The notes beneath the pieces were generated by a model. The model saw only the letters and a program-made list of their open reading frames with translations. It made no database searches and was not told the origin of the DNA. The position numbers and the translations under genes were made by a program. A stretch of 64,000 bases of DNA from Thinopyrum elongatum (Eukaryota; Streptophyta; Magnoliopsida; Poales; Poaceae), in the NCBI GenBank assembly GCA_011799875.1, contig CM022301.1, forward strand, positions 320,558,929 to 320,622,928, read 5' to 3'. Below are positions 33,227-42,976 of the stretch, piece by piece. How positions within the stretch are numbered: the first letter of the stretch is position 1; each line of letters starts with the position of its first letter.

Positions 33227-35182
33227 AACTGGTATCAGAACATATGTTGACTATAGGACATGACCCTAGAAAGTAGGTTAGGAATAGGAAGACCCTAATA
33301 GGAACAAATTATATTTCCAATAGGACCAATAAGCATTCTCGTACCATCTGGTTTTCATTACTAAGTTCTCTTCTGCTTTAAAAAAACTTAGATGACAACC
33401 TCCTAGACGCCAACACTAATATGTGATATGGATTTTTAAGAGCACTAAAGGATACTTCATGGAAATGATGATAAGGAAAGGCGTCTCCAATACTGAAGTT
33501 TACATCCAAGAGGTTGAAGAACATAAGACACTCAAGACTAAGATGGCTATGAAGAAGCTGAACATTACCACTATCATGGAATATCCCACACGATTCTGAT
33601 AGTATCGAAGCCACCATAAGAGTTATGAAATAAACGAAAGAGTGTGAGTAGTGTACCCGACGACGCCAACTCATTGGAATGAGGGTACCATAGTAATTGT
33701 TGAATGAAATGTATGAGTGAAATTTGGAGTTTTGTTGGAGTTTTTTGCTATTGATTTAATTGTTGGAGTCATTTGAATTATCAGATTCAAATTTGTGTTT
33801 TAGGATACATATTTCATAGGATGCGTTATTAATTCAACCTTGAGAGGTGTGAGCAACGGATGATGTATACGAAGACCATCGCATCGGTGAAACTTCATGT
33901 ATTGAAGAATTTCAAGAACCGAAGAAATGAAGACTTTATGATGAAACCATAGTAAACAAGCCTATTATAATCATTTGAAAAATGATGAGATATGGATTGT
34001 TTAATGATTGATTTCTTCTTGCTATCAAAACTCTATCTTCCCTCTGACCAAACCTTAAACCCCAAAGATGGGTCGAATTATTTTGATGGGGCTAGTGACC
34101 CATTCAGAAGTAGAAGAGTGGATTCAGAATATAGGAGTAATGCAAGATGCCAAAGTAAATCCAAAGGAAAAGGTGAATTATGCTTCTCAGTATCTTATTA
34201 GAGAGACTAACACTTGGTGGAAGATGAGCATAACCATTGATGAATACCAAAATGGAAATTACTTCGAATAATTCAAGGGGTTCTGTTTCAATCTCTTCTT
34301 GTCATACGGGATCCGAAGAAAACAGCTAAAGATGCGAGGAAAATTCTGTTATTTTACAGATGCAAGTTTAACGCAACCCACGTAGGGTAATCGCCACCAA
34401 AAGACATTTTATTAGTTTTGCAAGTGAAGACCTCTTAAAGAGGAGTGATAAAGACCGAGTGTTAGAATACGCGATTCACCTATCTACATATGAAGTAATG
34501 ATTTGAGTACGGGATGGATTGGCCCCCATACCGGAGACTCTTATTATATGCATTCATATGTTTGATTGGTAAATCAGAGAGACTTGAAACCCTGGTAGAG
34601 AGTCGATACAACAAGCTTAAAACCATAGAATGTTAAAACGCAATACCCTTATAGATGGGCGGTCATGCCTAACATAGGCCGAATGGTGAGGAAGAAACAC
34701 GAAGATCGTCAAGGAGTTCCAACGGAAGCTATTTTATCGACCACCATGAGAGTCTCGATAGGTAGTTCTGTAACTTATGGATTTTGAGCGAAGACTTGTT
34801 CTTTTGAGGAAAGGCTTTGTTCTGACCACAGGAGCTTGAATAAGAACCATCATGGGATTAAGAAATTGTGGAATCCCCACAAGTTTGTTTTTAAGGGTGG
34901 TAGATTTCAAACACACTGAAAGGATAATTGGGTCATACGACAAATCACTGAAGATTCTAGAATGGTGCGAGAAGTCTAAGACATATGCATGATGAAGAAC
35001 TGGAATACAAGAAACTATATTAGCAGAAGACATTCCCTCAAGACAGGAAGCAAAAGGATAAATCGCTACCCAGCAGATGTTACCAAAACCCTCGGGAAGT
35101 AACCCAAGAACCCAAGCACTAACCCATTTCTTGCTAGCCTCTGCAAATCTCAAGGAATAGATTTCTTTTAAGGGTGGTAGTT
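33227..35182 (+). other. Internal region of the giant-LTR element: Met-type primer site, broken gag, no pol
   Basis: The primer site TGGTATCAGAACA (33230-33242) directly follows LTR1. A polypurine-like AAGGGTGGTAG (35170-35180) precedes LTR2, and a second copy of that motif sits at 34893-34903. Gag remnants lie at 33992-34271. Nothing recognisable as protease, RT or integrase is present; at under 2 kb the region has either been internally deleted or belongs to a non-autonomous derivative. Confidence 0.65.
33992..34271 (+). pseudogene. Gag remnant of the giant-LTR Gypsy element
   Basis: Two overlapping frames share one capsid domain: the first gives YFDGASDPF, and after a frame change near 34095 the second gives EVEEWIQNIGVMQDAKVNPK followed by EKVNYASQYLIRETNTWWK (34106-34240). 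The phrase W-I-x-x-I ... A-x-x-x-L-x-x-x-T-x-x-W-W is typical of Retrotrans_gag in chromoviruses. The frame stops at 34269. This is dead remnant sequence. Confidence 0.6.
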
Positions 35183-36351
35183 TGTAACATCCCAAGAATT
35201 TCCAAATTTTGGAATGTTAATAATAAGATGATATTGATTGAATTGCTATTATTTTCAGGGAAATAAAAACTTTTTGAGTCCTTGTTTGAACTTTTCCTAA
35301 CCATGTTATAGAAGTTGGATAACACATTATCCAATAAAGAATACAATGGTTGGAACGTGTATTCAACAATTCAAAGGTCGTTCAATTCCTTTTGACTCAT
35401 TTGAAATATTTAGAAACCCACATTCAATATTATGGACTGAGAATAAAATGACTTTCTTAAATCTGGTGGATGAATATTTCATTCGGAGTTCTTTGAATTT
35501 TGGAGTTCCATTTGAAATTTGATCTTATTTGGAATTTTAATTCCATTTAAATATTTTCAAATTATTCAAATAAATTTAACGAGGGGAGATAATGTGTCTT
35601 CTCTAAAAGCAATATTTGGAAATATTAATATTGCACAATTATCATTTTGGGAATTTGCAAAACACTAAATGGATTTTTTATAAGTAATTTAATTAAGTTC
35701 ATAAGGCACTTAAAATATGTATGTGCACACAAACTAATTTATTAGGTGCTGGATCTATTTTTGGTAGACTCCAAATAATATATACGTCCATGGGAACATT
35801 TTTTTCTTCTGCCTTAATAAAAAATATGTGCACTGTCTTATATTGGGTTTGTCCTTTTTTTTCTTTGTTTGTTCACACACGCGCGTGCGCGAGTAGGCAT
35901 AGGCCGGCGCACCTAACTGTGCATAGCACATAGCCCAGCGCTCCCTCATTTCTTGTTTTTTTCTTTCCTTTTCTTGTTTTTTCCTTTTCTTCTTTTCTTC
36001 CCTTGTCTTCCTCAAGACCCAGCCTGGTTCGTCTTCAAACCTTGACCGGCTCAGCCATCAAGCTGGTGCCCACACCCCACCCCGTGCTCGACCTCACCCT
36101 CGTCTACCTCGCCCCAAACCCTCTGAATGGATGCCCCACTCCCTCCCTAACTCCCTCTCTTCCGTTACCTGCGCCTTCACGACCCGTCAAAAAAAACATG
36201 CGCCTTCAAGAGCCCTAATGCACATTTTTTCTTAAGGTCACAAGGGGGCAAGGCCCCCCACCCTTAATGGCCATTAGAGCACCAGAAATAGCCGTTTTTA
36301 CTGTAGCCATTAACGTCCATGGCGCAGCTCGGTCTGGCCCTTCCCTGACCC

Positions 36352-36359
36352 TATAAAAC
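36352..36359 (+). promoter_or_regulatory. TATA box in LTR2 of the giant-LTR element
   Basis: TATAAAAC after TTCCCTGACCC, the counterpart of 30653-30660. The nested short element begins about 118 bp downstream and would interrupt any transcript from it. Confidence 0.5.
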
Positions 36360-36476
36360 CCCCTGCAAGTCACCCTCCTTTCCGGCGTCATTTACCCTCT
36401 CCTTGTGAAAGCCCTTTCTCTCTGTGAACTCGGAAATTCCTCGCTAGAGACTAACACAGACGCCAGGATCTGCAGT

Positions 36477-37455
36477 TGTCGGTGTAATGAGAACCAGGGT
36501 CTCATCAACCTTCTTAGCATGGGTCATACCTGTCTAGGACCGTTGCCCGACAACCCCGGCAAAGGCCAAGCTTCCCGGCAAAGAACCAACCTTGCCGGCA
36601 AGCAAGACATCCGGCAAACATCTTGACGCAGAGCACAAAGAAGGAACCAGGCCAAGCTACGAAGAAGAGCGCGGCTTGGGATACAAGACGAAGACAGCGC
36701 TCGCCGGCAAGGCACGAGCCGGCAAGCCAAGGGCCCGGCAAGGCTTGCCGGAGGACAGTTGGGCACAAGTGCAAGACTACCGAAAACGGCGTTCAAGCCA
36801 ATAGCCAGAAGACAGAAGACCGAGGGCTTGGCTCCCGGCAAGATGTTTGCTGGGAGGCTTGCGAAGACCCGGCAAGACTCGCACCCGGCAAGACTCCACC
36901 ACCCTGCCACTGCTCTAGCGCAGCGGCCAGCCTGTCATTTGGGTTTTGTCCTCCTGGATGTGTGTCATGGCACTAGTGGTGGACGTGCTTAAGCGGTGCT
37001 GATGGGATGGGCCCTTTTTCCATCCCCGAGAAAGTAAGGGACACCTAAACGGAGCATTTAATGCGTTTGTACTAAGCCGTCAGTGATAAACATGTAAACA
37101 CTATAGCAATTTTACACCTCTTGTATGTACTGTACGCCACTGTTGGTGACCCCTTGGACGTATAAAAGGAGGCCCAAGGCGTAGCCACAAGGAGAAAAAA
37201 TGGAGAGGACTCGCTAGCCCATTCTGCATGCGTAGCTGCTGCTCGAACATACTGTTCATTGCAAGAGCTCCTGGAGCCTGGGCTTAAACACCCACAATAA
37301 ACTAAAGCAGGAGTAGGGTTTTACGCTTCTCAGCGGCCCGAGCCTGGGTAGAATTCCCCTCGCGTTGATCTTTGGATCTGCTCTTTGTGCATACCGCTCT
37401 CCCCGCCGAACCGTAAAAGGGATCCACGCAATCCCATAGGTGTCGTACGCCGACA
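36477..37455 (+). repeat. LTR1 of the short Tat-type element
   Basis: Matches 39466-40440 with few substitutions. It contains many GCCGGCAAG/CCCGGCAAG repeats in its first 430 bp, a TATA box at 37161-37170, and the AAGCAGGAGTAGGG block near 37303. Confidence 0.9.
37161..37170 (+). promoter_or_regulatory. TATA box in LTR1 of the short Tat-type element
   Basis: TATAAAAGGA, equivalent to 40146-40154 and to 19371-19380 in the larger Tat LTR. Confidence 0.55.
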
Positions 37456-37825
37456 TCTTTGGCGCACCAGGTAGGTGGGAAGGTTGCACGAACCTGATCT
37501 AGTGATCAGCGTGTCAGTTTCATCATCATCTTCGCCGCCATAGCGCCCAAGCAGAAGGGCACAACGGTAGATGTTTCATTTACGTCCAAGTTTCCATCGC
37601 CAACGCTTACAGGTGACGGCGGAGAAAGCGGCGGATGAAGGCAAACAAGCTTCGCACTCCCGAAGCTAAGTTCTAGTACCTTAATCGCTATATGATGTTT
37701 AGTCTTTTCCTCGAATGGCATTTTTTGTATAACCTGTGTGCAGAGGAGTGCTTCCGGAACATCCTGCGCTCTTGGTGGTTCAGGTCTGCCTGACAACACC
37801 CATGCAGCCGCGTTTGTACCCGAAG

Positions 37826-38923
37826 CATTAAGTTTCCGGAGAGACGGCGTTCTCGATAGGCTGCTAGACAGGACCCGGTCCTAAGCGCCATCGAGCAGAA
37901 CATGCGCATTCGGGGAGTATTCCGGCAAGCATAGGGACTCATTCTACAAAAATGCAATCATTTAAGGAAAGGGCTTAGCAAGTTTTATTTTAAGGTTTCT
38001 GCGACCCATACGCTAAGGAGCCTTTTTTCGGGCCCAGTTGCGCTCCTAGTTGCCTCGAGTCCGCTCGGCAACGTGAGTAGCTGCACAAGGACCGACAAGG
38101 TAAACCTTTTCGGGAGGCGGCGCTGCCGGCAAGCTGCTAAGGACCCGTTTCCTCAAGCGCTGCTGACTGGACCGTGTGCACCGGATAGCATTCCAACAAG
38201 CAAGGGGAAACTCAGCAGAAATCGAGTTTTCGCATGAGTTAAGTGCTGATCATATGCTAATTAACTTATTGTGTTAAAACACTATTGTGGCACTTCGCAC
38301 CCAATCAATGTTACAGATATACGAGTGGAAGGAGGGCTCGGGGTTGGCAGCACCCCAGAGAATAACCTTCTTGAGAGTTGCCGGTCATCACCACGAGCGC
38401 GGCCACGCTATGCGAGATGAACGGCAGGAAAAGCTAAGTTACAAAGATTTATGACAGTTACATTTCTCTTGCTGTTCTCACTTGCTTCTTACACCTACAC
38501 GCGAAAGAGCCTTCCCGAGGCCTATAGCGCCCCTAGTTGTCTCGAGTCCGCTCGACAACTTAGGCGGTAGCACAGGCACCGGGAAGGTAAACCTTTCTGG
38601 GAGGCGGCGTTCCCGGCAAGCTGCTAAGGACCCATTCCTCAAGCGCTGCCGACTGGAGCGTGCGCACCGGAAAGCTTTCCGGCAAGCGTGGGTCGTCTTG
38701 ATTAATTTTTTGTCCTTGTACATCAACTTGCACGCGAAGGAACCTTGTCGTGGTTAGCCCGCGCTCTGGTTTCTCCTTGAGTCCGCTCGGCAAGCTTAGC
38801 AGCTGCGTTCTGGTCCGGCAAGTCGCTTTGCCGGCGGCGGCGTTCCCAGCAGGCTGCTAAGGACCTATTCCTCAAAGTGCTCGCGGCAAGCATGCGCACC
38901 GGCAAGGTTTCCAAACAGCGTAG
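37826..38923 (+). repeat. Diverged ~145-bp direct repeats inside the short Tat-type element
   Basis: Three clear copies at about 38058-38206, 38544-38692 and 38779-38923 share the order GAGTCCGCTCG(G/A)CAA, then GGAGGCGGCG..., GCTGCTAAGGACC, TTCCTCAA.G.GCT and GTGCACCGG or GCGCACCGG. A weaker copy lies at about 37826-37935. Spacing is irregular (about 490 and 235 bp). No coding potential is seen. Confidence 0.65.
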
Positions 38924-39187
38924 AGTATAAGATATATGCAAGGATGGAATCAATCAAGGGGGAAGCAAACGTTTATTTAGCATAAAGAAACATGTCTTGC
39001 ATACATAAAGATTGGCCTGACTAAGATAAATTGTTTCTTTACATGTGCCATTGCAGCAACAGGTATGCAAAAAAGTACTTCAGTCCCGGAGGCTGCTTCG
39101 TTCTTGGCGGTGCGCGGCAGCCAAGGAGGACATCACCAGCAACAATCGAAGCATTTGCTGTTAAGCAGTAGGCTTTGGCAAATTATC

Positions 39188-39372
39188 AAATCTTGTCGTT
39201 GAGCCATGCGCTCCGGCAAGGAGACTTTTCGCTCTTGTCGTCGAGCCAAGCGCTCTGACGAGGGCGGAAGCATAGCGAAAATCTTGTCGTTGAGCCATGC
39301 ACTCCTACAAGGGGGCTTATTGCTCTTGCCGTTGAGCCAAGTGCTCTGACAAGGGTAGAAGCATATAAAATC
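39188..39372 (+). repeat. Four short direct repeats (about 40-49 bp spacing) before LTR2 of the short element
   Basis: CTTG(T/C)CGT(T/C)GAGCCA(T/A)G or close variants occur at about 39194, 39234, 39283 and 39326, each followed by C(G/A)CTC...CAAGG/GAGGG. They lie between the ~145-bp repeats and the polypurine tract (39449-39465). Confidence 0.65.
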
Positions 39373-39465
39373 TTGGGCATGGCAGTCATGACCCATGCTG
39401 AATTTGGCCCCACCTCCAGCATCGAGGTCCTAGAGTTCTCTGCTGTAGGCGGGCCCGGGGGCTCC

Positions 39466-40440
39466 TGTCGGTGTAATGAGAACCAGGGTCTCATCAACCT
39501 TCTTAGCATGGGCCATACCTGTCTAGGACCGTTGCCCGACAACCCCGGCAAAGGCCAAGTTTCCCGGCAAAGAACCAACCTTGCCGGCAAGCAAGACATC
39601 CGGCAAACATCTTGACACAGAGCACAAAGAAGGAAGCATGCCAAGCTACGAAGAAGAGCGCGGCTTGGGATACAAGACGAAGACAGTGCTCGCCGGCAAG
39701 GCATGAGCCGGCAAGCCAAGGGCCCGGCAAGGCTTGCTGGAGGACAGTTGGGCACAAATGCAAGACTACCGGAAACGGTGTTCAAGCCAATAGCCAGAAG
39801 ACAGACGACCGAAGGCTTGGCTCCCGGCAAGATGCTTGCCGGGAGGCTTGCGAAGACCCGGCAAGACTCCACCACCCTGCCATTGCTCCAGCGCAGCGGC
39901 CAACCTATCATTTGGGTTTTGTCCTCCTGGATGCGTGTCATGGCACTAGTGGTGGACGTGCTTAAGCGGTGCTGATGGGATGGGCCCTTTTTCTATCCCC
40001 GAGAAAGTAAGGGGCACCTAAACGGACACCTAAACGGAGCATTTAATGCGTTTGTCCTAAGTCATCAGTGATAAACATGTAAACACTGTAGCAACTTTAC
40101 ACCTCTTGTATGTACTGTACGCCACTGTTGGTGACCCCTTGGATGTATAAAAGGAGGCCCAAGGCATAGCCACAAGGAGAAAAAAGGGAGAGGACTCGCT
40201 AGCCCATTCTGCATGCGTAGCTGCTGCTCGAACATACTGTTCATTGCAAGTGCTCCTGGAGCCTGGGCTTAAACACCCACAATAAACTAAAGCAGGAGTA
40301 GGGTTTTACGCTTCTCAGCGGCCTGAACCTGGGTAAAATTCCCCTCGCGTTGATCGTTGGATCTGCTCTTTGTGCATACCTCTCTCCCCGCCGAACAGTA
40401 AAAGGGATCCATGCAATCCCATAGGTTTCGTATGCCAACA
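39466..40440 (+). repeat. LTR2 of the short Tat-type element
   Basis: Pairs with 36477-37455. One visible difference is a doubled CACCTAAACGGA near 40015-40040. The TATA box is at 40146-40154. The end reads ATGCCAACA, followed by the target duplication GCAGT. Confidence 0.9.
40146..40154 (+). promoter_or_regulatory. TATA box in LTR2 of the short Tat-type element
   Basis: TATAAAAGG, the counterpart of 37161-37170. Confidence 0.5.
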
Positions 40441-42909
40441 GCAGTGGACCACGACGCTTGCGAGGTGATTCCAACCTCCTCCTTCTCCTAGTCTTCGTAA
40501 ATTTCTGCTGTGCATCTAATGGACATGGTGGTTTGTCTAAATTCGCTGCCGGAGCATGAGTGCCACGTTGTCCGCTTCCGACCGGAGTTCCTCCGAACTC
40601 TGGTGACATCTAGCAGCCACCTTAGGGCGGACTAGGAGCCCATGTCGTGTCTCGCAGACTCGCCCCGACTTCCTCTCCTTCGTCCACTTCTCGTCCGTTG
40701 TTGGAGATCGCCGCATCACCTCACAACCGAGTCGCCGTCACCATTGCCTACGTCGCCGGCACCTTAGTCTGGTGAGACCAGCCCCTTTCTCTATTAAGAA
40801 AACAAAACAGTGCCAGCCAATAGAATGCTGCCATGTGCCGATTCTTTTTCTTATCTCGTTTCTTTTCTAGAAAAGTAGTGAAACTTTAGAAAATCTTATC
40901 TCCTAATCTACAGATCCAAATATAGCATATAATATATCCCCTAATTACTGAGAACAATTAGTTTATTTTAAAATTTTAAAATTTCATTTTTGATTAATTT
41001 CAAAATTTAGTTTTGAATTAAACAAGAATTTTAGTATTTTTGCTATATCTTTTATTCTGTAAATCATATGAAAATGTTTATTATATGAAAGTTGGGCCAT
41101 AGGACCTCACCTTTCAGTTACAACTAATGGAATCATTTTTAACAAATGTTTAGTTATTGTTTTAGCTTCAACGCCCTAATTTGACCTCCTTTACTCATAA
41201 TTTAATAACTCCTTGTGATAAAATTTCATTCTTAGTTAAAACCCTTAGATTGATCCGTACGAAACCTCTCTGTTTACTTGTTGTCATCATAAAAAATTAG
41301 GGTTAGAATATTATTAAATTATTTTATTTACACGAACTATATGCCATTCACATGAACCAATCCGATGGCATAAACTTGAAGTCAAGTGTGAAGTAACTTG
41401 TTAGGGTGGTTTGGCTTCAAGGGTGTTTTGATTCTATTGCATGAGCACTTGTTATGTGAATGTTTGATGTGTGGAGTGTCATACTTAAACAACTTTATTT
41501 TGTTAGATTGCGACGAGTGCGAAGGTGAATTTCCGAGGAGGTAGAACCGTGTTACTGCGAACCCGAAGGCAAGTTGCAAATTGATCATGCTTTCACCTAT
41601 ATTTTCATATTATGCATATCTCTTTAAACTTTAATACTATGGATGTTTTACTAAAATTTTGCAAAGAATTCTTATTAGCTAGAGCCTTAGGTTCAAGACT
41701 TACTACCATGCTTGTTCGCGCTTGCACAAATGGGTGGGTTGAAAATCAAACAAGTTTTAAACCTTAAACTTGCTCTCTTTGGAGCAAAGTTTTGTGAAAC
41801 CCTTTTCAAACAAAATTATATACTATTTTACTTCTACTCTCTGGGCGGAACGGTATGACGGGTGCGTCTGCAAGTGGTTGCGCCCATCGGGGTCTTGCAG
41901 TGAATGTGCCCGACTAGGGTCTTGCACACAGGTTTTTTGTGGGGACCATCATCTTGGGGATCGAGATCTTCCAAGTACAGTTTGATGTAGCTTCCAGTAC
42001 AACCATATGCTACTATGGCTCTGACTTAGCTCAGTACTAACGGGAAACCCTTACCTCAGGACTGCCATCGGAGAGGGGCTTTCATTGCCTAAGTTGCGGG
42101 CGGCTTGGTCATGTATTGGGGCTATTACGGAAAGGCTTCATCGCAATCTCCTCCTAGTCGTACACCCAAGTCTGTAACGATAAACGGGGTTGGTTGTGTC
42201 ATGTGGGGAATGTGTACGACCTCTGGAGAGGGTTAAACCTAATTGATTAGTCGTGCCCCGGTTACGGGCATATTTGAGCAATTAAAGACTTGGACTAAAG
42301 AAGAATCTCCCCTCTCTTTTCAAAACTTTGATTTATGGGCCTAGGTTGAGGATTGAGCATAAGAAATGTATTTCACTTTAATGCTATAAATATGTTTTAC
42401 CAAAATAGGAGAATGAGCTTGGTGCGTATATCCAATGTCTCACTCCAACCTTTTATACCAAAAAGTATTTGAAGAAAAGTTTATAAAAATTTAGAGTAGG
42501 AGAAAATTGGTTTTCTGTAAACCAAACCTCCACCAATACTTACCCTGCATAAATATATTCTATTATACCTTCCTTTGCAACTTGCAAGTATATTCCATGT
42601 ACTCATATGCACCTGTTATGTGCAGATCTCGACAGATTAAGAGATGATAGGGTTATGGTCTACACTCAACATGCCTAGTGGCGTTGATGGAGCCCTAACT
42701 TAGCGACTACGTATGATTCCGCTATATATGTGCCAGCATTGAGCTGTGCGAATGGTAAGTATTGCTTAATTCGGGATCTATCATTGTAGTAAAATGATGT
42801 ATGTTTTACTAGTATTCACTCTTGTTACTGTGTGTGCTAGCTATGATCCAAGGACAACACAGTAAGCAAAGAGACTTGGTTCCTACCAGATCTGGGTCAT
42901 TACATTTCA

Positions 42910-42976
42910 GGTGGACAAAAGTGCTTCTGAACATGCTCGGCTTCTATTTAGAACATGTTGTCGTCATATTCTGTGA
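42910..42976 (+). pseudogene. Last codons of the F-box/FBD-type gene beyond the giant-LTR element
   Basis: The frame broken at 28705 continues after the target duplication TTTCA as VDKSASEHARLLFRTCC and ends at TGA (42974-42976). The phrase fits the end of the FBD domain (V-x-K-x-A-S-x-x-A-x-L-x-F). The insertion lies about 22 codons before the stop. The following 100 bp have a partial duplication (GTTAGATGTTGTT at 42983 and 43069) and may be former 3' UTR. Confidence 0.6.

Larger units (their letters stand above)
36477..40440 (+). mobile_element. Short non-coding LTR element of Tat type with internal tandem repeats
   Basis: Two near-identical LTRs (36477-37455, 979 bp; 39466-40440, 975 bp) start TGTCGGTG and end GCC(G/A)ACA. 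A perfect 5-bp target duplication GCAGT lies at 36472-36476 and 40441-40445. A primer-site-like sequence follows LTR1 (TTTGGCGCACCAGGTAGG, 37457-) and a polypurine tract precedes LTR2. The 2-kb interior has no ORF of note but contains diverged tandem repeats. LTR motifs are shared with the Tat LTR at 18792-19669. The high LTR similarity makes it one of the younger insertions here. It is a LARD/TRIM-like non-autonomous element. Confidence 0.85.
28706..42904 (+). mobile_element. Giant-LTR Gypsy element (Tekay/Del-like), internally reduced, with two nested insertions
   Basis: LTRs start TGTAACA and end (G)TTACA; the flanking TTTCA at 28701-28705 and 42905-42909 is a perfect 5-bp target duplication. 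LTR1 is 28706-33226 and LTR2 is 35183-42904. After removing the LINE (with its duplication) and the short LTR element (with its duplication), they are about 3736 and 3753 bp, nearly equal. The internal region is only about 1.96 kb, has an initiator-Met-type primer site (33230-33242) and a broken gag, and lacks pol. Very long LTRs with this primer suggest the Tekay/Del chromovirus lineage; this is inference. The element split the last codons of an FBD-type gene. Confidence 0.85.
35183..42904 (+). repeat. LTR2 of the giant-LTR Gypsy element, split by a short LTR element
   Basis: Starts TGTAACATCCCAAG and ends GGTCATTACA. It pairs with 28706-33226 apart from the nested element at 36477-40440 and the LINE absent here. 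The join around the nested element (GATCTGCAGT, then GGACCACGACGC) corresponds to GGATCTATGGACGACCATGACGC near 30768 in LTR1. Confidence 0.85.

Noticed and set aside
36514..39941. Cys/Ala-rich ORFs up to 251 codons on both strands of the short Tat-type element
   Set aside because: They translate the CCGGCAAG-type repeats of the LTRs and appear twice because the LTR is duplicated; there is no gag or pol similarity.
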